From: Stenotrophomonas sp. ZAC14D1_NAIMI4_1
Lineage (GTDB): Bacteria; Pseudomonadota; Gammaproteobacteria; Xanthomonadales; Xanthomonadaceae
Reading direction: 5' to 3'
DNA length: 64,000 nt
NCBI RefSeq assembly: GCF_003086775.1
Contig: NZ_CP026001.1
Coordinates: 1,266,407-1,330,406 of the forward strand
The position numbers and the translations under genes are program-made. The number at the start of each line of letters is the position of its first letter. The stretch's first letter is position 1. Of the stretch, positions 50,128-62,091 are shown piece by piece. The notes beneath the pieces were generated by a model. It saw nothing but the letters and a program-made list of their open reading frames with translations, was not told the origin of the DNA and made no database searches.

Positions 50128-51348
50128 TCAGCCGAATGATTCCAGCCAGTGCAGGCCGGCGACGACCAGCAGCATCAACACGCAGCAACTGATGATCGCC
50201 GATCGCCCGTACATGGATTCGTACACCCAGTTGCGGCCCGTGCGTCCGCGTCGCGCGTTGTCGCGGGCGATCAGCGGCGCCATGATCCGCTGCAGCGGCC
50301 CCAGGCACTGGTAGCTGACCACGCCCATGCCCAGCAGCAGCGACGAGGTCATCATCCACATCGGCGCCTTCAGCATTTCGCCGATCAGTACCAGCAGGCC
50401 GGTGCCCATCGCGGTGAAGGTGCTGTAGCGCACGAAGCGCATGATCTGCGCCTGTTCGATCGCCGTTTCGGTGAAGCGCAGCAGGTAGCGCCCGCCGAGA
50501 TAGCAGCCGACGAAGCCGCCGATCACCCCGCCAACCACCAGGCCAGCGTTGAAGCCGCTCCCGACCAGCGGGCTCTCGCCAATGGCGGCCGTCAGCGAGC
50601 CCAGCGCAGTACCACCGGCGGCGCTGACGCCGCCCAGGCCCAGCTTGCTGCCACCCACGCCCACGCCGGTACCCAGCAGTATCGCCGCGCTGGCCGTACC
50701 GGGCGCGGCGATCAGCACCATCGAGACGACCGTTGTCGCGAAGGCGGCGCTCGGCGCACTGCTGCGGGCGAATTCGCCGAAACGCTGCAGCAGGCCGTCG
50801 CGTACCTGCGCGCGGGCACGCGACAGGCGCTTGCGCACGGCCGCGTCGCTCAGGCCCAGCAGGTCGGCCACCTGCTGCGAACGCTGGCCCTCGCGGTAAT
50901 AGAGCAGCAGCACTTCGCGGCTGTCGGTGGGCAGGGCGGAGATGATGTCCTCGGCGGCCACTTCTTCTTCCAGCCGCTGCAGGCGGTCGGCGGCGCCGGG
51001 CGCGGGGTCGGCGGCCATGCCCAAGGCCACGTCGGCGGCGTCGCCGGTCAGCGGGCGGCCGCGCTGCGCGCGCAGCCAGTCGCGGGCCAGGTTGCGGGTG
51101 ATCTGCCGCAGCCACGGCAGGAAGCTGGTGGAACTGCGCAGCCGGTGCAGCTGCTGCCAGCCTTTGACGAAGGCCTCCTGGGCGATGTCCTCGCTGGCGT
51201 GGCGGTCGCGGGTGATCGCCAGGGCGATGGCGGTCACCGTGTTCTGGCAGGCCAGCACGATGCGCCCATACGCCTGCTGGCAGCCATCACTGGCGGCCGG
51301 CAGCTCGCGTTCCAGCGTCTCGTCGATCGTTGCAGCGAAGGTTGTCAT
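50128..51348 (-). CDS. ECF-type sigma factor fused to a C-terminal membrane domain
   Basis: This 406-residue protein has a sigma-70 region 2 (about 33-105, with SEDIAQEAFVKGWQQLHRL and LPWLRQITRNLARDWLRAQRG) and region 4 (about 130-185, with DSREVLLLYYREGQRSQQVADLLGLSDAAVRKRLSRARAQVRDGLL). About 200 residues with some five membrane helices then follow (SMVLIAAPGTASAAILLG, GLVVGGVIGGFVGCYLGG, TAMGTGLLVLIGEML, MTSSLLLGMGVVSY, ISCCVLMLLVVAGLHWL). Most ECF factors are soluble and held by a separate anti-sigma protein. Here the membrane part is in the same chain and may serve that purpose. The start at 51348 has GGAG 8 bases upstream. Confidence 0.85.
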   Translation of the reverse strand: MTTFAATIDETLERELPAASDGCQQAYGRIVLACQNTVTAIALAITRDRHASEDIAQEAFVKGWQQLHRLRSSTSFLPWLRQITRNLARDWLRAQRGRPLTGDAADVALGMAADPAPGAADRLQRLEEEVAAEDIISALPTDSREVLLLYYREGQRSQQVADLLGLSDAAVRKRLSRARAQVRDGLLQRFGEFARSSAPSAAFATTVVSMVLIAAPGTASAAILLGTGVGVGGSKLGLGGVSAAGGTALGSLTAAIGESPLVGSGFNAGLVVGGVIGGFVGCYLGGRYLLRFTETAIEQAQIMRFVRYSTFTAMGTGLLVLIGEMLKAPMWMMTSSLLLGMGVVSYQCLGPLQRIMAPLIARDNARRGRTGRNWVYESMYGRSAIISCCVLMLLVVAGLHWLESFG

Positions 51349-51418
51349 GGCGGCAGCTCCTGCTGGGATTGTGTCCCAAGACGGCGCTGCGTGCAGTTTG
51401 TGACCGGTCCGCTTCCCG

Positions 51419-51484
51419 GTAGCGCCGGGCCATGCCCGGCGGCTTGTCTGTCCGCTGCGCTCGCCGGGCATGGCCCGGCGCTAC
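51419..51484. repeat. GTAG palindromic repeat pair, GCCGGGC class
   Basis: GTAGCGCCGGGCCATGCCCGGC and the inverted CGCCGGGCATGGCCCGGCGCTAC bracket about 20 bases. They lie between the sigma factor gene and the DUF2007 gene, 8 bases from the latter's stop. Confidence 0.85.
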
Positions 51485-51492
51485 CGGCGTCG

Positions 51493-52002
51493 TTACGTCG
51501 ACGGCGGGATACGGACGCGGATTTCCTCTTCTTCCGGTTCAGCCTGCGGGGCGGTGGGTGCCGGCTGTGGCTGCACCTGCGGGGCCGGGGCCGGGGCAGC
51601 CGGGGCCGGGGCGCCGCGGTGGCGCAGGCCGATCACCAGCGCCACGCCGGCGATCACCACCAGCAGGGCGATGCGGATGCGCCAGGCCCAGTCGCGGCCA
51701 CTGCCCGAGGTCTCGGCGGTATCGCGGAAGGCGAACTCGGCCGTGGGGTGGTCGCGGCGGGTGGTGTCGAGCAGGCGTGCGTCGCGCAGGATCTCGCGCG
51801 CACGCGGCTGGTCATCGGCACGCACGATCCAGACCGCCGGATAGCCCTGGCTGTTGCCCAGGTCGGTATAGCTGAACTGGCCACGGCGGCGGGTCTTGTA
51901 CGAGCGGCCGTTGGTCACCTTCACTTCGATGTCGTGGCTGCGCAGCAGCTCGGCCACGCCCTCGACGGTTTCCACGCGTTGGCTGCTGAAAATCTGGCGC
52001 AT
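51493..52002 (-). CDS. DUF2007-domain membrane protein
   Basis: This 169-residue protein has an N-terminal DUF2007-type domain (MRQIFSSQRVETVEGVAELLRSHDIEVKVTNG and AVWIVRADDQPRAREIL, residues 1-72). One membrane helix (IALLVVIAGVALVIGL, about 109-124) follows, then a Pro/Ala-rich tail with EPEEEEIRVRIPPST at the end. DUF2007 is described as a putative signal-transducing domain. The gene begins 3 bases after the tesB stop and is likely co-transcribed with it. Function unknown. Confidence 0.78.
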   Translation of the reverse strand: MRQIFSSQRVETVEGVAELLRSHDIEVKVTNGRSYKTRRRGQFSYTDLGNSQGYPAVWIVRADDQPRAREILRDARLLDTTRRDHPTAEFAFRDTAETSGSGRDWAWRIRIALLVVIAGVALVIGLRHRGAPAPAAPAPAPQVQPQPAPTAPQAEPEEEEIRVRIPPST

Positions 52003-52005
52003 TGC

Positions 52006-52926
52006 TTACTCCTTGGCCGGCACGGCGGCGGCGGCATCCTGGTCCGGCACCACGCGGATCAGGCCTTCCTGGGCGGTGCTGGCCACCAGCACGCCGTCAC
52101 GGGTGAAGAACTGGCCGCGGGCCAGGCCGCGCGAATCCTGCGCGCTGGGGCTGTCCAGCGAATACAGCAGCCAGTCGTCGGCGCGGAACGGGCGGTGGAA
52201 CCAGATCGCGTGGTCGAGCGAGGCCATCTGCACGTGCGGGTGGTAGTAGCTGATGCCGTGCGGGAAGGTGGCCGTGCCCAGCAGGTGGAAATCCGAGGCA
52301 TAGGCCAGCAGGGCCTGGTGCAGCTCGGGCGCATCGCCCACCGGTTCGCTCAGGCGCAGCCACACCTGGTGGTAAGGCGGGCGCTTGGGCGGGTTCAGTT
52401 CGTCGCGCGGGTACACGTGGCGGAACTCGAACGGGCCACCACGCGAGAGCCAGCGCTGCACCTTGATCGGCAGCCGCTCCAGCACCTCGGCCGGCAGCGG
52501 GCGGTTCGGCTCGATGTCCTCCGGCTGCGGCACCTCGGGCATCTTGTGCTGGTGCTGGGCACCGGTTTCGGCCTGCTGGAACGAGGCCGCGCAGAAGAAG
52601 ATCACCTTGCCGTGCTGGATCGCGGTGACCCGGCGCACGGAGAAGCTGCCGCCATCACGGGTGCGGTCCACGTCATAGACGATCGGGTGGTCGATGTTGC
52701 CGGCGCGCAGGAAATAGGCGTGCAGCGAATGCACGTGGCGACCGTTGTCGACCGTGGCCTGTGCCGCCGCCAGCGCCTGGCCCAGCACCTGGCCGCCGAA
52801 CACGTACTTGGTGCCGATGTCGCGGCTCTGCCCGCGGAACAGGTTGTCCTCCAGCCGCTCCAGGGTGAGCAGGTCGATCAGCTCGGAGACGACGGGTTCG
52901 GGCGTGTCGTTCAAGGGGGCGGCCAC
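52006..52926 (-). CDS. tesB: Acyl-CoA thioesterase II (TesB)
   Basis: TesB splits acyl-CoA to free fatty acid and CoA. The 306-residue protein has two hotdog halves. It shows LIDLLTLERLEDNLFRGQSRDIGTKYVFGGQVLGQALAAAQATV at the start, VHSLHAYFLRAGNIDHPIVYDVDRTRDGGSFSVRRVTAIQ, and the later HPHVQMASLDHAIWFHRPFRADDWLLYSLDSP with the catalytic Asp region. All are typical of TesB, and length is close to E. coli TesB (286). It heads a two-gene unit with the DUF2007 gene. Confidence 0.93.
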   Translation of the reverse strand: MAAPLNDTPEPVVSELIDLLTLERLEDNLFRGQSRDIGTKYVFGGQVLGQALAAAQATVDNGRHVHSLHAYFLRAGNIDHPIVYDVDRTRDGGSFSVRRVTAIQHGKVIFFCAASFQQAETGAQHQHKMPEVPQPEDIEPNRPLPAEVLERLPIKVQRWLSRGGPFEFRHVYPRDELNPPKRPPYHQVWLRLSEPVGDAPELHQALLAYASDFHLLGTATFPHGISYYHPHVQMASLDHAIWFHRPFRADDWLLYSLDSPSAQDSRGLARGQFFTRDGVLVASTAQEGLIRVVPDQDAAAAVPAKE

Positions 52927-52974
52927 AGCAATGAAGAAGGCTCGATTATACCGGTCAGGGGTGGCCCATCATCG

Positions 52975-53049
52975 GTAGTGCCGGCCGCTGGCCGGCAGCC
53001 TCGTGATCCTCTGGGGTGCCTGCGGCTGCCGGCCAGCGGCCGGCACTAC
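52975..53049. repeat. GTAG palindromic repeat pair, CCGGCC class
   Basis: GTAGTGCCGGCCGCTGGCCGGCA and the inverted TGCCGGCCAGCGGCCGGCACTAC are about 30 bases apart. They separate the enoyl-CoA hydratase gene from tesB. Confidence 0.85.
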
Positions 53050-53052
53050 CGT

Positions 53053-53829
53053 TTACTTGCCCAGCCGGGCCACCAGCGCCTGCAGGGCGTTCTGCGCATC
53101 CGGTGCAAACCAGGCTTCGACGAAGCGGTCCAGCTGGATCAGGTCCGGGTGCAGCGCCTCGTGCAGGTCGGCACGGGCGATGGCGCGGGTCAGCAGCATC
53201 GGCTGGCGCGGCTGTTTGAGCAGGTTCTGCAGCCAGGCGATGGCGCGTGCCACCACCAGGTCGCCCTCGGCCAGTTCATCCACCAGGCCGATCTGCAGCG
53301 CCTGTTCGGCCGGCACCAGCGCGCCGGTGCTGAGCAGGATGCCGGAGCGGTGCACGCCCACGGCGCGGCGCAGCAGGCGCTGGATGCCTTCCGGCGCCAC
53401 CAGGCCCACCTGCACCTCGTTCAGGCCGATGGCATACGGGCGGGCCGGGTCGGCGCTGCGCGCCATCACCCGGTAATCGCAGCACAGCGCCAGCACGCAG
53501 CCGCCGGCCGGCGCATGGCCGGTGAGTGCCGCCACCACCGGGATGCGGCTCTCGGCCACGGTACGCACCGCGCCGAAAAAGGCGTTCCAGCTGTCCAGCA
53601 GCTTGTGCTTGTCATCGCCGTGGGAGAGCAGGTGCGGCACGTCCATGCCGCCGGTGAAGATGCGCTCGCTGCCCGACAGCACGATGCCGTGCACGTCCTC
53701 GGCCATGGCCAGTTCGACGGCGTGGATCAGCTGGCGGCACAGTTCGGTGTCCAGTGCATTGACCGGTGGCCGCGCCAGGCGCAGTTCGCGGATGGGGCCA
53801 TGGTTGATCACCTCGATGAGCGTCGTCAT
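53053..53829 (-). CDS. Enoyl-CoA hydratase/isomerase family protein
   Basis: This 258-residue crotonase-fold protein begins IRELRLARPPVNALDTELCRQL. It has the oxyanion-hole loops GIVLSGSERIFTGGMDVPHLL and VVAALTGHAPAGGCVLALCCDYRVMA. The usual catalytic Glu positions are in NEVQVGLVAPEGI, where the family often has E in LPE; here the context is LVAPEG. It likely acts on an acyl-CoA, though the reaction is not certain. It starts at 53829, divergent from the copper chaperone gene with a 34-base gap. Confidence 0.86.
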   Translation of the reverse strand: MTTLIEVINHGPIRELRLARPPVNALDTELCRQLIHAVELAMAEDVHGIVLSGSERIFTGGMDVPHLLSHGDDKHKLLDSWNAFFGAVRTVAESRIPVVAALTGHAPAGGCVLALCCDYRVMARSADPARPYAIGLNEVQVGLVAPEGIQRLLRRAVGVHRSGILLSTGALVPAEQALQIGLVDELAEGDLVVARAIAWLQNLLKQPRQPMLLTRAIARADLHEALHPDLIQLDRFVEAWFAPDAQNALQALVARLGK

Positions 53830-53863
53830 GCTGCGGTCTCGTTGCGGACAGGAATCTGAGGCG

Positions 53864-54310
53864 ATGATAACCAAACCATTCGTTGGCGTATTGTGGCTGC
53901 TGTGTGCGGGCGCAGCATCGGCGGCGACGGCTGTCCCGGCCTGCGTCACCGTGCAGCAGGGCTGGGCACGCCTGCCGCCCAACCCGGCCATGCCGATGAC
54001 CGCCGGCTACGGCGTGATCCACAACGGCTGTGCCAAGGCAGTGGCCATCACCGGTGCACGCAGTGCCCGCTTCGCTGACGTGTCGCTGCACGAAACCACG
54101 ATCGTCGATGGGGTCAGCCGCATGCGCGCGGTCGAGCGCCTGCCGCTGGCGCCGGGCGCCCGCGCCGAGCTCAAGCCCGGTGGCCTGCACCTGATGCTGA
54201 TGGAGGGCAAGGGCGCGTTGAAGGAAGGTGAGGCCGTGCCGCTGCAGCTGCAGCTGGAGGGCGGTGGCGAGGCCGGCGCGACGTTGGCGGTGCGCAAGGC
54301 TGCGCCGTAA
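53864..54310 (+). CDS. PCu(A)C-type periplasmic copper chaperone
   Basis: This 148-residue protein has a signal peptide (KPFVGVLWLLCAGAASAA). The DUF461/PCu(A)C copper site is visible as H-E in VSLHETTIVDG, M in SRMRAVERLPL and H-x-M in GGLHLMLMEG. Such proteins carry Cu(I) in the periplasm and load it on cytochrome oxidase. The start at 53864 gives the signal peptide directly. Length is normal. Two cysteines in the N-terminal half (PACVTVQ and HNGCAKA) may form a disulfide. Confidence 0.88.
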   Translation: MITKPFVGVLWLLCAGAASAATAVPACVTVQQGWARLPPNPAMPMTAGYGVIHNGCAKAVAITGARSARFADVSLHETTIVDGVSRMRAVERLPLAPGARAELKPGGLHLMLMEGKGALKEGEAVPLQLQLEGGGEAGATLAVRKAAP

Positions 54311-54324
54311 CACGTCGCTCGTTT

Positions 54325-54397
54325 CGCCGGGCATGGCCCGGCGCTACCGGTGATGGTCCGGCGATCATGCCTGGGTAGCGCCGGGCCATGCCCGGCG
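54325..54397. repeat. GTAG palindromic repeat pair, GCCGGGC class
   Basis: CGCCGGGCATGGCCCGGCGCTAC is followed by GTAGCGCCGGGCCATGCCCGGCG. The pair has the tail-to-head order, opposite to most others here. It lies between convergent genes. Confidence 0.82.
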
Positions 54398-54402
54398 AGG
54401 GT

Positions 54403-55152
54403 TTACGACCAGTCGAACGTAAACAGGACCGTGCGGCTGGCTGGTTCGTAGAACATCACGATCGCATCGGCACCGGCCGCGACCCAGTGGCTGGCCGGCA
54501 CGCTGGCCACATGGAAGAACGCATGGCCGTCGCGGGTCAGCTGCAGGCCATCGTCAGGCAGGTGGCTGCTGTCATTGCGGAACCGCAGGCTGCCACGCTG
54601 CCGGTAGCCCGCCAGATCCTGCAGCTGGAATGCCGCAGGCAGCGGGGCGTAGTCGGACCAGTTGCCAAACCAGATGGGGCCGCCCAGTTGCTGCAGCCAC
54701 GCCTGTTCGTCCAGTTCGCCCTCGCCGTAGCGCGAGCAGCTGGCCAGGCGCCCATGCTGCAGGAAATGCGCACGCGCCTTGGCATGGCTCTCGTGCATTT
54801 CGACGATGTGGGCGCGGGCCTCTTCTCCCTCCATCGCCTCGCCGAGGAAATAGTCCTGCGTGCCCAGGAAGCGCATTTCGTTGCCCGCGGTCAGCTCGAA
54901 GGCGACCCAGTTGATGCCGGTGAACGCGTTGTGGTGCGCGGTGGTGTCGTCACCGATACAGCCTTCATAGGGTTCGATCGGGCACAGCAGGGTTGCCATC
55001 TGGCCGGCCAGCTCCGGGCGCAGCTCGCCCAGGTCGATCTTCAGCAGCGGCAGCAGGTGCTGGCCGAGCCAGGCCTGGTCGGCGGGGAAGACGTCGGTGG
55101 GGAAGGGGACCATGCCGGGCAGCAGGTCGTGCAGATCGGTGTGGTGGATCAT
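54403..55152 (-). CDS. DUF1963 (YwqG-like) protein, copy 1
   Basis: This 249-residue protein opens DLHDLLPGMVPFPTDVFPADQAWLGQHLLPLLKIDL and has PIWFGNWSDYAPLPAAFQLQDL in the second half. It fits the DUF1963 family of predicted cytoplasmic proteins, whose role is unknown. It closes DAIVMFYEPASRTVLFTFDWS. A paralogue lies directly upstream on the same strand. The first 34 codons are almost identical in DNA to that copy, while the rest has diverged strongly. Confidence 0.75.
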   Translation of the reverse strand: MIHHTDLHDLLPGMVPFPTDVFPADQAWLGQHLLPLLKIDLGELRPELAGQMATLLCPIEPYEGCIGDDTTAHHNAFTGINWVAFELTAGNEMRFLGTQDYFLGEAMEGEEARAHIVEMHESHAKARAHFLQHGRLASCSRYGEGELDEQAWLQQLGGPIWFGNWSDYAPLPAAFQLQDLAGYRQRGSLRFRNDSSHLPDDGLQLTRDGHAFFHVASVPASHWVAAGADAIVMFYEPASRTVLFTFDWS

Positions 55153-55177
55153 GTCAGTCCCTTGGATCGGGTCGGCA

Positions 55178-55201
55178 ATGCCGGCCAGCGGCCGGCACTA
55201 C
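55178..55201. repeat. Single GTAG-type repeat between the DUF1963 copies
   Basis: TGCCGGCCAGCGGCCGGCACTAC is a single unit of the CCGGCC class. It lies between the two DUF1963 genes, 10 bases from the stop of the upstream copy. Confidence 0.8.
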
Positions 55202-55210
55202 CAGGCTGGC

Positions 55211-55936
55211 TTACGACCAGTCGTACGAGAACAGCACCGTGCGGCTTACCGGCTCGTACAGCATCACGATGGCATCGGCACCGGTGGCGCACCAGTTGTA
55301 GCCGGACACTTCGGCGACGGCGAAGAACTTGTTGCCATTGCGGGTGATGATCACTGTTTCGGCATCGTCCGCCGCGTTGGGGTCATCGGCAGCTTCGGTG
55401 AAGCCCAGCTCGAATGCCGCGGGAATCTCCGCGGTCTCGGTCCAGTTGCCGAAACCTATCTGACCACCCAGCGTATCCAGGTAATCGCGCTCGCTGGGCT
55501 CGCCCTTGCCGAAGCGCGAGTAGCAGGCCAGCCGGCCATGGGCGGCGTGGTAGTCACGCGCCTTGGCATAGCTTTCGCGCATCTGTGCGATGTGCTCCTG
55601 CGCATGCTTGTCATTGCCCGGGTCGCCGATGAAATAGCCCTCGTTGCCGAGGAAGCGCATCTGGTTGTCGGCGCTCAGTTCGAAGGCGATCCAGTTGGTG
55701 CCGGTGAAGTCGTTGTGGTGCGCTTCCGTCGTCTCGCCCATGCAGCCGTCATACGGCTCGATCGGGCACAGCATCGTTGCCACCTGTCCGGCCAGCTCCG
55801 GGCGCAGCACGCCCAGGTCGATCTTCAGCAGCGGCAGCAGGTGCTGGCCGAGCCAGGCCTGGTCGGCGGGGAAGACGTCGGTGGGGAAGGGGACCATGCC
55901 GGGCAGCAGGTCGCGCAGTTCGGTGCGGTGGATCAT
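55211..55936 (-). CDS. DUF1963 (YwqG-like) protein, copy 2
   Basis: This 241-residue protein starts MIHRTELRDLLPGMVPFPTDVFPADQAWLG and ends DAIVMLYEPVSRTVLFSYDWS, matching copy 1 at both ends. The centre differs (MRFLGNEGYFIGDPGNDKHAQEHI and TETAEIPAAFELGF). The start at 55936 mirrors that of copy 1, with the same CAGTCCC... context upstream; the frame upstream is open through repeat DNA only. Function is unknown. The two genes form a tandem duplicate. Confidence 0.76.
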   Translation of the reverse strand: MIHRTELRDLLPGMVPFPTDVFPADQAWLGQHLLPLLKIDLGVLRPELAGQVATMLCPIEPYDGCMGETTEAHHNDFTGTNWIAFELSADNQMRFLGNEGYFIGDPGNDKHAQEHIAQMRESYAKARDYHAAHGRLACYSRFGKGEPSERDYLDTLGGQIGFGNWTETAEIPAAFELGFTEAADDPNAADDAETVIITRNGNKFFAVAEVSGYNWCATGADAIVMLYEPVSRTVLFSYDWS

Positions 55937-55958
55937 CTCAGTCCCTTGAATGGTGTCG

Positions 55959-56024
55959 GTAGTGCCGGCCGCTGGCCGGCATCCGCGATACATCTGGAGG
56001 TTGCCGGCCAGCGGCCGGCACTAC
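55959..56024. repeat. GTAG palindromic repeat pair, CCGGCC class
   Basis: GTAGTGCCGGCCGCTGGCCGGCA and inverted TTGCCGGCCAGCGGCCGGCACTAC lie 19 bases apart. They end 3 bases before the stop codon end of the thioesterase gene. Confidence 0.85.
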
Positions 56025-56026
56025 CT

Positions 56027-56433
56027 TCAGGTAGAGGCGTTGCGGATCGCCTCCGGCAGCGGCGCGCTCTTGCCGGTCTGGGTGTCCATCCAGACCACCA
56101 CCACGTTGCCATCCGAGTACAGCTTCGCATCATCCTGCTGGTCGACGATGCGGTGGCCGATGGTCACGCTGCTGTTGCCCAGGCGCTCGACGAACAGCTC
56201 GACCAGGATGTCGTTGGGCCACACGATCGGCAGGCGGTAGTTGACGTTGGTCGCGGCCACCACCGGTGCGATGCGGTCGGTCATCGACACGCCTTCCACG
56301 CCCAGCATCCAGCGCACCCGCGCTTCTTCCAGGTAGGAAATGTACTTGGCGTTGTTGACGTGGCCCATGCTGTCCATGTCACGCCAGCGCACGCTGATCG
56401 GGATGCGGGCCAGGATCTTGTGTTCGCTGCTCA

Positions 56434-56434
<1 letters not shown>
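56027..56434 (-). CDS. YbgC/FcbC-like acyl-CoA thioesterase
   Basis: This 135-residue hotdog-fold protein has ISVRWRDMDSMGHVNNAKYISYLEEAR near the N terminus; the Asp in RWRDMDSMGHVNN is the catalytic residue in the 4-hydroxybenzoyl-CoA thioesterase group. It probably cleaves short acyl-CoA or acyl-ACP. The ATG overlaps the uvrA stop by one base (TGATG), so the two are translated from one transcript. Substrate unknown. Confidence 0.88.
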
Positions 56435-59427
<2,993 letters not shown>

Positions 59428-59571
59428 GGGGGATCCGGTTATGGGGGGCGTTGGCTGGGTGCCGGGCCAGCAGGGGGACGGCAATCGGTCAGCCTACCGA
59501 GGTGACCAGATGGGGGCAATGGGCGACAATGCCAGCCCGGTGTCTCACCTTGTGAGACAAGGCTTTATGAA
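59428..59571. other. uvrA-rplU intergenic region, with a short perfect palindrome
   Basis: This GC-rich stretch should hold the uvrA promoter. TGTCTCAC and GTGAGACA form a perfect palindrome around CTT at 59541-59559. No LexA-like site was seen. The rest of the 310-base gap is taken up by the GGGGTCAG hairpin and the rplU promoter. Confidence 0.5.
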
Positions 59572-59614
59572 GGGGTCAGATCCCTTTTCACGCTGTGAAA
59601 AGGGATCTGACCCC
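59572..59614. repeat. Perfect GGGGTCAG-family hairpin
   Basis: GGGGTCAGATCCCTTTTCAC and its perfect inverted copy GTGAAAAGGGATCTGACCCC meet around a CGCT centre. It is the same family as the cluster at 13204-13284. It lies 23 bases upstream of the rplU promoter -35 box. Confidence 0.9.
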
Positions 59615-59641
59615 GTTCCACCGGGGCAGGCAGGGGTTGAC

Positions 59642-59671
59642 TTGACCCCGCCGCATTGATCTGCGTACAAT
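59642..59671 (+). promoter_or_regulatory. Promoter of rplU-rpmA(-obgE)
   Basis: TTGACC (59642-59647) and TACAAT (59666-59671) are 18 bases apart, close to the sigma-70 consensus. This leaves a leader of about 60 bases before rplU. Confidence 0.75.
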
Positions 59672-59737
59672 CCCGCTCCTGTCCGCCCTTGATGGCGACA
59701 GTCCATAGACCACAATAACTACAGAGGAAGTCTGGTC

Positions 59738-60055
59738 ATGTACGCAGTACTGGTCACCGGCGGTAAGCAATACCGCGTGGCGCAGGGCGAAAAGCTCCGC
59801 ATTGAAAAGCTCGAAGTCGAAGTCGGCAGCGAGATCAAGTTCGACAACATCCTGCTGCTCGGCGACAGCGATGGCATCAAGATCGGCGACGCCCTGAGCG
59901 GCGCAGCGGTCACCGCCACCGTCCTGTCCCAGGGTCGTGCTGACAAGGTCCGGATCATCAAGTTCCGTCGCCGCAAGCACCACATGAAGCGTCAGGGTCA
60001 CCGTCAGTACTACACCGAAATCGAGATCACCGGCATTGCCGGTGGCAGCAAGTAA
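59738..60055 (+). CDS. rplU: 50S ribosomal protein L21
   Basis: This 105-residue protein starts [36 protein letters not shown] and ends [19 protein letters not shown], with the typical [16 protein letters not shown] rRNA-binding block. It is part of the large ribosomal subunit and contacts 23S rRNA. It is followed by rpmA after 11 bases with GGAG in between, the normal order. A strong promoter lies upstream. Confidence 0.98.
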   Translation: MYAVLVTGGKQYRVAQGEKLRIEKLEVEVGSEIKFDNILLLGDSDGIKIGDALSGAAVTATVLSQGRADKVRIIKFRRRKHHMKRQGHRQYYTEIEITGIAGGSK

Positions 60056-60066
60056 GGAGATAGGTC

Positions 60067-60330
60067 ATGGCACATAAAAAAGGCGTAGGCTCTTCGCGCA
60101 ACGGTCGCGACTCCAACCCGAAATACCTGGGCGTCAAGATCTTCGGTGGCCAGGCCATTGAAGCCGGCAACATCATCGTGCGCCAGCGCGGCACCCAGTT
60201 CCACCCGGGTTCGGGCGTCGGCCTCGGCCGCGACCACACCCTGTTCGCCCTCGTGGACGGCAAGGTGGAGTTCTCGGTGAAGGGCGCCAAGAAGCGCCGC
60301 ACCGTCAGCGTCGTGTCGGTCGAAGCCTGA
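60067..60330 (+). CDS. rpmA: 50S ribosomal protein L27
   Basis: This 87-residue protein has the N terminus [29 protein letters not shown] and the block [34 protein letters not shown]. Its N-terminal tail reaches the peptidyl transferase centre. AAGGAG lies 7 bases before the ATG. A hairpin with a short T run follows at 60395, before obgE. Confidence 0.98.
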   Translation: MAHKKGVGSSRNGRDSNPKYLGVKIFGGQAIEAGNIIVRQRGTQFHPGSGVGLGRDHTLFALVDGKVEFSVKGAKKRRTVSVVSVEA

Positions 60331-60333
60331 TAA

Positions 60334-61557
<1,224 letters not shown>

Positions 61558-61580
61558 TGGTGTTGTGGTTCCGCACGAAA

Positions 61581-61604
61581 AACCCGGCTTCGGCCGGGTT
61601 TTTT
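61581..61604 (+). terminator. Rho-independent terminator after obgE
   Basis: AACCCGGC and GCCGGGTT pair around TTCG and are followed by TTTT. It lies 23 bases after the obgE stop codon. Confidence 0.88.
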
Positions 61605-61612
61605 GTTGGGTG

Positions 61613-61636
61613 TTGCCGGCCAGCGGCCGGCACTAC
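61613..61636. repeat. Single GTAG-type repeat, CCGGCC class
   Basis: TTGCCGGCCAGCGGCCGGCACTAC, one unit ending in CTAC. It lies between the terminators of obgE and rpsT. Confidence 0.82.
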
Positions 61637-61651
61637 CGGATCGCAGGCAAC

Positions 61652-61674
61652 AAAAAACCCGGCCGGGGCCGGGC
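61652..61674 (-). terminator. Rho-independent terminator after rpsT
   Basis: On the minus strand CCCGGCC and GGCCGGG pair around CC and are followed by TTTTTTG. It lies about 45 bases after the rpsT stop codon. Confidence 0.8.
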
Positions 61675-61719
61675 TTTTGTCTGCTGCCCGACCCCGAAGG
61701 GCAGGGCGGCAACGCCGGA

Positions 61720-61989
61720 TCAGGCGGCCTTGAGGGCCTTGATGCGGTCGTTCAGGCGGCTCTTGTGACGAGCAGCCTTGTTCTTGTGGATCAGGCCACG
61801 CGCGCTGAAACGATCCAGGATCGGCTGGGCAACGGCGAAGGCGGCTTGGGCGCCGGCGGCATCGTTGGCGTCCAGCGCCTTGATCACTTTCTTGACAGCG
61901 GTGCGCAGCATCGAGCGCTGAGCCACGTTGCGCGCGTTGCGCACGACGGTCTGCTTGGCGCGCTTCTTGGCGGACTTGATATTGGCCAC
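61720..61989 (-). CDS. rpsT: 30S ribosomal protein S20
   Basis: This 89-residue protein starts [39 protein letters not shown] and ends [19 protein letters not shown], a very basic helical protein that binds 16S rRNA. Length is normal. It is divergent from murJ with a 102-base gap, a common order in gamma-proteobacteria. Confidence 0.98.
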   Translation of the reverse strand: MANIKSAKKRAKQTVVRNARNVAQRSMLRTAVKKVIKALDANDAAGAQAAFAVAQPILDRFSARGLIHKNKAARHKSRLNDRIKALKAA

Positions 61990-62091
61990 GGTGGTGGTTT
62001 CCTGAAAAAATCGGTGTTATGGGAACAGCAAGCTAGCTAGTATGATGGCGTAAGAAATGCACGTCAAGTCGATTGTCAAGAGGGACGCTGA

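Noticed and set aside
50149..53859. A 1236-codon open frame on the plus strand
   Set aside because: It runs opposite four clear minus-strand genes and their gaps, has shadow-like composition and no recognisable domain.
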